From JAEZKC01 sp046538945 (GTDB taxonomy: Bacteria; Fibrobacterota; Chitinivibrionia; Chitinivibrionales; Chitinispirillaceae): a stretch of 19,605 bases of DNA. Both the position numbers and the translations under genes were made by a program. Positions 15,757 to 19,605 of the stretch are shown in pieces. The stretch's first letter is position 1; each line of letters starts with the position of its first letter. The stretch is taken from positions 1-19,605 of the forward strand of contig JBKHHW010000049.1 of NCBI GenBank assembly GCA_046538945.1, given 5' to 3'. Below the pieces are notes generated by a model, which saw nothing but the letters and a program-made list of their open reading frames with translations, ran no database searches and was not told the origin of the DNA.

Positions 15757-16022
15757 ATCGTTTTCACCGTTACCGGCAAAAGCTCCCAAAAAATAATTAA
15801 CTAGTAAATCCAAAGCAACAATAATGACAACTTCGTTTGAGAAGGAGGGATATTTTTTAAATGGAGGGATCAGGGTTGAAACTTGTGCGTTCAGGGCTTT
15901 GGAAAGGATTCTCCTCCGGGGCGAAGGTTGAATCAGCACAAAATCACCTCCGGGATACCCAAATCCCGTCATCGAATTCGAGGTCAAAAAGAGGATTTCT
16001 CAAAATCGGGAAAAATGGAGAA
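15757..16022. other. Gene-free gap between the large barrel gene and tRNA-Lys
   Basis: This 266-base stretch has no convincing gene. Bases 15788-15850 are AT-rich. On the minus strand they hold TTGTCA (15830-15825) and, 18 bases on, a poor -10 match (TACTAG), so a tRNA-Lys/mfd promoter probably lies here without a clear box. CGGGAT/ATCCCG (15951-15956 and 15963-15968) forms a 6-bp hairpin about 55 bases after the barrel gene stop. It lacks a T-tract and is a weak terminator candidate at best. Confidence 0.4.
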
Positions 16023-19000
16023 TTAAAGATACGCCTTCACCTGCATCGAAAAGACGTGGTTGGCCGGAGAATACTGCTTCTCCCCTGGTCTCCTGCTTAT
16101 CTCGGCGCGGTAGGCACCGCTCAGGTTGAAATATTTTCCGGTGCGCAGATCCGCGAATAAGGAAATTATATGGCTCTGGCCTGATGAATACCCCCCCGCT
16201 ATCCGGTAATCCAGCTTCCCTAAATGAGGAACATGGGAATAGGTGTAGGAAAGCTCAGCCATTCCTCTGTGTGCCGGGCGCCACATCACCCCCGGCTTGA
16301 TTTGGAAATAAAAGCTGCTGTCCAGAGACGGTCTGATCTCCTGATCCGGCGTATTTTGAAAAGCACGACCGAGTTTTTCCTTCATATAGATCTCAACACT
16401 CTGAACCGGCGTCAGGATCTGAACCAGCTCCACACTGGCATCCTGGAGGTCATAATTCTCGTATGTGCCTGCTCCGCTTGTGGTTACCCTGTTCACGAAA
16501 ATGTACCGCGGCTCGGCACTCAGAAGAAATTCATCTGTTTTCCTCTCGACTTTCAGACCAGTTTCAAATGTCTTGTCCCTGTGCCCTCTGAGAAGTCTGA
16601 GGCCGGGGAGTGCGTATAAGGTTCCATTATACAGGCTGTTAGGACGGTGCCATTCGATTTCCTGGCGATAGGACAGATCCGCATAGTATACGTTCCCGGT
16701 GGAATCTTGCGCGGAGAACCTGTCCGGCATAAGCGTGATCAGGCCCGGAAATCTGGAGGCCAAACCGCTGCTTTCCGCATTCACGTGCTCTTCCAGAAGC
16801 AGTACTCCGCTCCAGGTCAGATCTCCCAGCAACCCCTTTATTTCAGGCTGTTTGAGATACCAGTCGCCCTCAAACGCCGTCTTGCGCACGGTGGCCGAAG
16901 AGGTGTTGTCGTACACTTCGATTTCCTCGATTATGTGATCCCCGTGCTGGCTGGGAACGAATTCGCCGCTGGTGGAATCATACACATGCGTCCCCAGATC
17001 CTTGCCCACATAAATCTTCTTCTGCTCGAACCGGGATGCAAGTTCCTGATTGGTTCTGTACTCCTGGCGTGATGAAAACCCGCTCCTGGTCGGCCCGATT
17101 TCGCTCAGAAGAGACATCAGAAAGGTGGATGAGGAACTCTTTGTGAAGTTTTCGGTTTTGAACCATTTGCTGTCGGCGGTAAGTGTCCAGGCGGAAACCG
17201 GTTTGAATGAGGCCGATCCGTTCCAGGTGACAGCCTGTCCCGTATCCACCGTTCCGGGGAAAGATCTGCCTTTTCTGAATCTGGACACTTCAACAGACTG
17301 TTTGAGTCCTATCGGACGGAACAAGAGCTCGGCGGTTCCCGATACATGACCGCTTCCGTTAAAGGTCGTATCCACAAGCCATTCATCATTGTAGCCGATC
17401 GAGGTCTTAAGAGTGGTATGGGGTTGGGCGGTTATTTTCCCGAAGCGCCTGTGGCTCAGACGGTATCGGGAAAGGTGATGCCTGAACCCGGCAGCTCCCA
17501 AAGTGAAAAGCAGTCTGTTTTTGAGAAAAGATAAATCGGTCTGACCGGAAAGCTTTTCTGTTTCCACCAGAGAATCCTTCCAGGTCTGGCCCGCACCGAC
17601 ACGGGCCGAAACACCTTTGAGCAGGGTGAGTCCCGCTCCCGATTCCCAGCTCTGGTACTGGTATCCGTTAGCTGCGGAAATGGAGTCCTGAATGCCCCAC
17701 TCCGATTTGCGTTCATAATCGGATATCACCTCATCATTGAATCGTTGGGATCTGTAGCGGTAGTCCATGTCAAACCATGCACTGCGTCTGTCTCTGCGCT
17801 TTTCTCCCGCTTCCACTTTCACTTTGGCTGCAGAGGAGAGATTGTCCTCATCATCCAGATCGGAAAAGAGGTTTTGGTCGACTTCTTTTCCGGCGATGTT
17901 CACAGTGGCTTTGAACTTCGAAAGCCTCAGGCGGGCTTCCATTTCACCACCAGTTTCTCTTGCGGGTGCGGGAAGGGGGGCGAGGGCGCTGTACTGGCCC
18001 AGACCCGGACCGGCATACTTGTAAACGAATTCTCTGTGGCTTGCCGAGGAGTCGATCACGTAGTCCGCGGCGGGTTCTCCCTCCTCTACACGGGTGAACC
18101 AGACGGTGTAGAACTGTCTTGTGCTGTCCGGTTCCAGCGGGTCGTATGGAGAATAGACAAAAATGGTGTCCTGAGTGGATGGATCAACCGATTTTCTGTA
18201 AAGAGGGTAAAGAGTGCTCATTTCGGCGACATCCTTATGATGTACCGGACGGGCGGATGAGGTATAGTAGCCGGCTTTATCGCCGGATTCCTTCAGCATT
18301 CTCTTGTCTGTGGCATTGAGAATCAGCTCGATAGGCTGATCTTTGTTGTCGCTCTCGCTCCAGAGCACACCTTTTACCGAAAGCGAGGAATCCGCGGACT
18401 CGTAGGAAGCTGCCGTACCGGTGAAGGTTCTGCGGTAGTCGAATGTTTTGTACTCATATTCGACGCGGATGATATCATCCTGGCGAACAAGAACCCGGGG
18501 GGTGAAAGTGATTGTCCCCAGATCGTAATCCACGGTATAGTCCTTCTCCCGCCCCTCTTCCAGATGGGTGCCGTTAAGCCGGACCTGGACAGTGCCTCCG
18601 ATCGGAGAGATGAAACCAGCTTCACCTTTGCCTTTGAGGTAGTAGGGCCCCTGTACTCCGCTTCTGCCCTTTATGGATTCAACGGTGTAGCTGCCTCCCG
18701 AAAAAGAACCGAAGCCGCTTACAGAAACCCCCCGGGAATTGTACGATGCCGATATCCCCTTGATTTTCTTGTTTCCTGCAAGAATTCCCCTGATCGGCCA
18801 CTTCAGGAACTGGTCTCCGGCGGTGACTGTGAAATCCGGGTTCTCAAGGGTGACGTACACCATGTCGAAATCGCTGATCTCTCTGGTGGAACCCTCAAGG
18901 GAGGTGCCCTGATCGGTGAGATGAGCGCTCAGTTGGGTTCCGGGGCGTATCTCGCCCCCGACCACCACTTCCAGACCCTGCTCCAGGTTCACTTCTCCAA

Positions 19001-19571
19001 GGCTTCCTACCGAAACGCCGAACGATTTGTAACCGGAGATGCTAAGATTGCTGTAACTGTCTATAAACGAGGGCTCCAGGGAATCTTCAGGAAAGGAGAG
19101 CAGGGTGTCGTCTGCATTCACCTGGCGCGGGGCATAGAGTGAAAAGAGTTTGGGAACTCCCTGAAACCTGGTTTCATACCCTACCCGCATCGCAGTTCCG
19201 CTGTCGATCGGCTGGGAGAAGAGTATCCCGTTTCGGGAATCCACATAGGTGTAGGGTGGAACCTTCGCGGAGCTGTCGGGGAACTGAATTTTTATAGAGG
19301 AGGTGTCTATGAATGCCCTTCCCAGGCAATAGGGTCCCGGACCGCCATCACCGACAATAGTGGTGTCGATCGAAAGGGAGAAGGCGGCTGTTGCTGCAGC
19401 GAGAAGGATTGTTACGGTTCTGCTCGGAAAGATGATTGTCTCCGGATTGATCAGCTTTGAGTTGAGTCTCAGTATATAAAAATGATTCCTGGTGAATGAA
19501 TATGCAGTATTTTGCATCGGGAATAATAAGCAGGGTGAATCTATGTAAGCCGTGCTTGTTAAGAGCCACAC
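16023..19571 (-). CDS. Very large outer-membrane beta-barrel surface protein, FCB-type, function unknown
   Basis: From ATG 19571 the frame codes 1182 residues. A hydrophobic signal-like core at about 53-66 (VTILLAAATAAFSL) lies unusually far from either ATG (19571 or 19517). Residues 172-275 carry a YKSFGVSVGSLGEVNLEQGLEVVVGGEI-type block followed by LSAHLTDQGTSLEGSTREISDFD. Residues 303-380 hold a GVQGPYYLKG / VRLNGTHLEEG / DYTVDYDLGTITFTP / IRVEYEY module. I know this combination from long uncharacterised outer-membrane proteins of FCB bacteria, in which the module resembles parts of SprA-like proteins. From about 530 to the end, alternating amphipathic strands with aromatic belts indicate a large barrel. 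It is separated from tRNA-Lys by 266 bases and is probably transcribed alone. No enzyme motif is visible. A secretion, adhesion or surface-structure role is only conjecture. Confidence 0.85.
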   Translation of the reverse strand: MWLLTSTAYIDSPCLLFPMQNTAYSFTRNHFYILRLNSKLINPETIIFPSRTVTILLAAATAAFSLSIDTTIVGDGGPGPYCLGRAFIDTSSIKIQFPDSSAKVPPYTYVDSRNGILFSQPIDSGTAMRVGYETRFQGVPKLFSLYAPRQVNADDTLLSFPEDSLEPSFIDSYSNLSISGYKSFGVSVGSLGEVNLEQGLEVVVGGEIRPGTQLSAHLTDQGTSLEGSTREISDFDMVYVTLENPDFTVTAGDQFLKWPIRGILAGNKKIKGISASYNSRGVSVSGFGSFSGGSYTVESIKGRSGVQGPYYLKGKGEAGFISPIGGTVQVRLNGTHLEEGREKDYTVDYDLGTITFTPRVLVRQDDIIRVEYEYKTFDYRRTFTGTAASYESADSSLSVKGVLWSESDNKDQPIELILNATDKRMLKESGDKAGYYTSSARPVHHKDVAEMSTLYPLYRKSVDPSTQDTIFVYSPYDPLEPDSTRQFYTVWFTRVEEGEPAADYVIDSSASHREFVYKYAGPGLGQYSALAPLPAPARETGGEMEARLRLSKFKATVNIAGKEVDQNLFSDLDDEDNLSSAAKVKVEAGEKRRDRRSAWFDMDYRYRSQRFNDEVISDYERKSEWGIQDSISAANGYQYQSWESGAGLTLLKGVSARVGAGQTWKDSLVETEKLSGQTDLSFLKNRLLFTLGAAGFRHHLSRYRLSHRRFGKITAQPHTTLKTSIGYNDEWLVDTTFNGSGHVSGTAELLFRPIGLKQSVEVSRFRKGRSFPGTVDTGQAVTWNGSASFKPVSAWTLTADSKWFKTENFTKSSSSTFLMSLLSEIGPTRSGFSSRQEYRTNQELASRFEQKKIYVGKDLGTHVYDSTSGEFVPSQHGDHIIEEIEVYDNTSSATVRKTAFEGDWYLKQPEIKGLLGDLTWSGVLLLEEHVNAESSGLASRFPGLITLMPDRFSAQDSTGNVYYADLSYRQEIEWHRPNSLYNGTLYALPGLRLLRGHRDKTFETGLKVERKTDEFLLSAEPRYIFVNRVTTSGAGTYENYDLQDASVELVQILTPVQSVEIYMKEKLGRAFQNTPDQEIRPSLDSSFYFQIKPGVMWRPAHRGMAELSYTYSHVPHLGKLDYRIAGGYSSGQSHIISLFADLRTGKYFNLSGAYRAEISRRPGEKQYSPANHVFSMQVKAYL
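19431..19476 (-). promoter_or_regulatory. Possible promoter and alternative start within the 5' end of the large barrel gene
   Basis: On the minus strand a -10-like TATACT (19476-19471) is followed by GGAG (19443-19440) and, 6 bases later, an in-frame ATC (19433-19431). Starting there would give (M)FPSRTVTILLAAATAAFSLS, an ideal signal peptide. No ATG, GTG or TTG lies in frame between residue 19 and this point. No good -35 box is visible. Confidence 0.3.
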
Positions 19572-19605
19572 TTCGACTATCCCGACAAGTCTGCGACATC
19601 GGTAC

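Noticed and set aside
15736..15987. An open frame of 83 codons on the minus strand between the large barrel gene and tRNA-Lys
   Set aside because: It runs into the tRNA-Lys gene on the same strand, has no ribosome binding site and no recognisable motif, and its composition is that of non-coding DNA.
1..19605. CRISPR array, insertion sequence, integrase, toxin-antitoxin or phage genes
   Set aside because: I saw no regularly spaced repeats, terminal inverted repeats around a transposase, or proteins with the relevant motifs on either strand.

Overview
The window reads as chromosome of a Gram-negative bacterium. It encodes outer-membrane beta-barrel proteins, lipoproteins, a SurA-type periplasmic chaperone and an Mfd repair factor. 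The 1182-residue outer-membrane protein at the right end has a layout I associate with large uncharacterised surface proteins of the FCB superphylum (Bacteroidota, Fibrobacterota and relatives). A Fibrobacterota-like host (Chitinispirillia/Chitinivibrionia) is my best guess, but only an inference. I see no insertion sequence, phage gene, integrase or CRISPR array. All genes but one lie on the minus strand.

Left block (about 14-4859, minus strand). Transcription order is a membrane acyltransferase 3 protein, an exported alpha/beta hydrolase, a VanX/DdpX-type D-Ala-D-Ala dipeptidase with an export signal, and a lipoprotein peptide-binding protein (SBP family 5). A D,D-dipeptidase next to a peptide-binding protein recalls the E. 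coli ddpX-ddpA arrangement and suggests salvage of cell-wall peptides. A small plus-strand outer-membrane barrel gene (5049-5519) is divergent from this block. The gap between them holds a strong inverted repeat.

Middle block (about 5571-12172, minus strand). A possible promoter near 12139-12172 would drive a parvulin-type lipoprotein, a SurA-like chaperone, a SAM-dependent methyltransferase, FtsE, a UDP-glucuronate-4-epimerase-type enzyme and a TviB/WbpO-type nucleotide-sugar dehydrogenase. Last comes a broken polysaccharide-export (Wza/SLBB-type) gene. From surA to the epimerase the stop and start codons overlap (TGATG, ATGA, ATGA), which implies translational coupling. FtsE has no FtsX beside it. 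The export remnant carries a 4-bp tandem duplication that accounts exactly for its frameshift. The locus looks like the stump of a capsule or exopolysaccharide cluster.

Right block (about 12186-19571, minus strand). A full-length mfd gene lies just downstream of a tRNA-Lys(UUU) gene without encoded CCA. Upstream of these is the very large outer-membrane barrel protein, whose true start codon is uncertain.

No complete new defence or mobile system is visible. The points most worth a second look are the decaying export gene, the orphan ftsE coupled to a sugar-nucleotide gene, three parvulin domains that all lack the first active-site histidine, and the large barrel protein with its possible non-ATG start.
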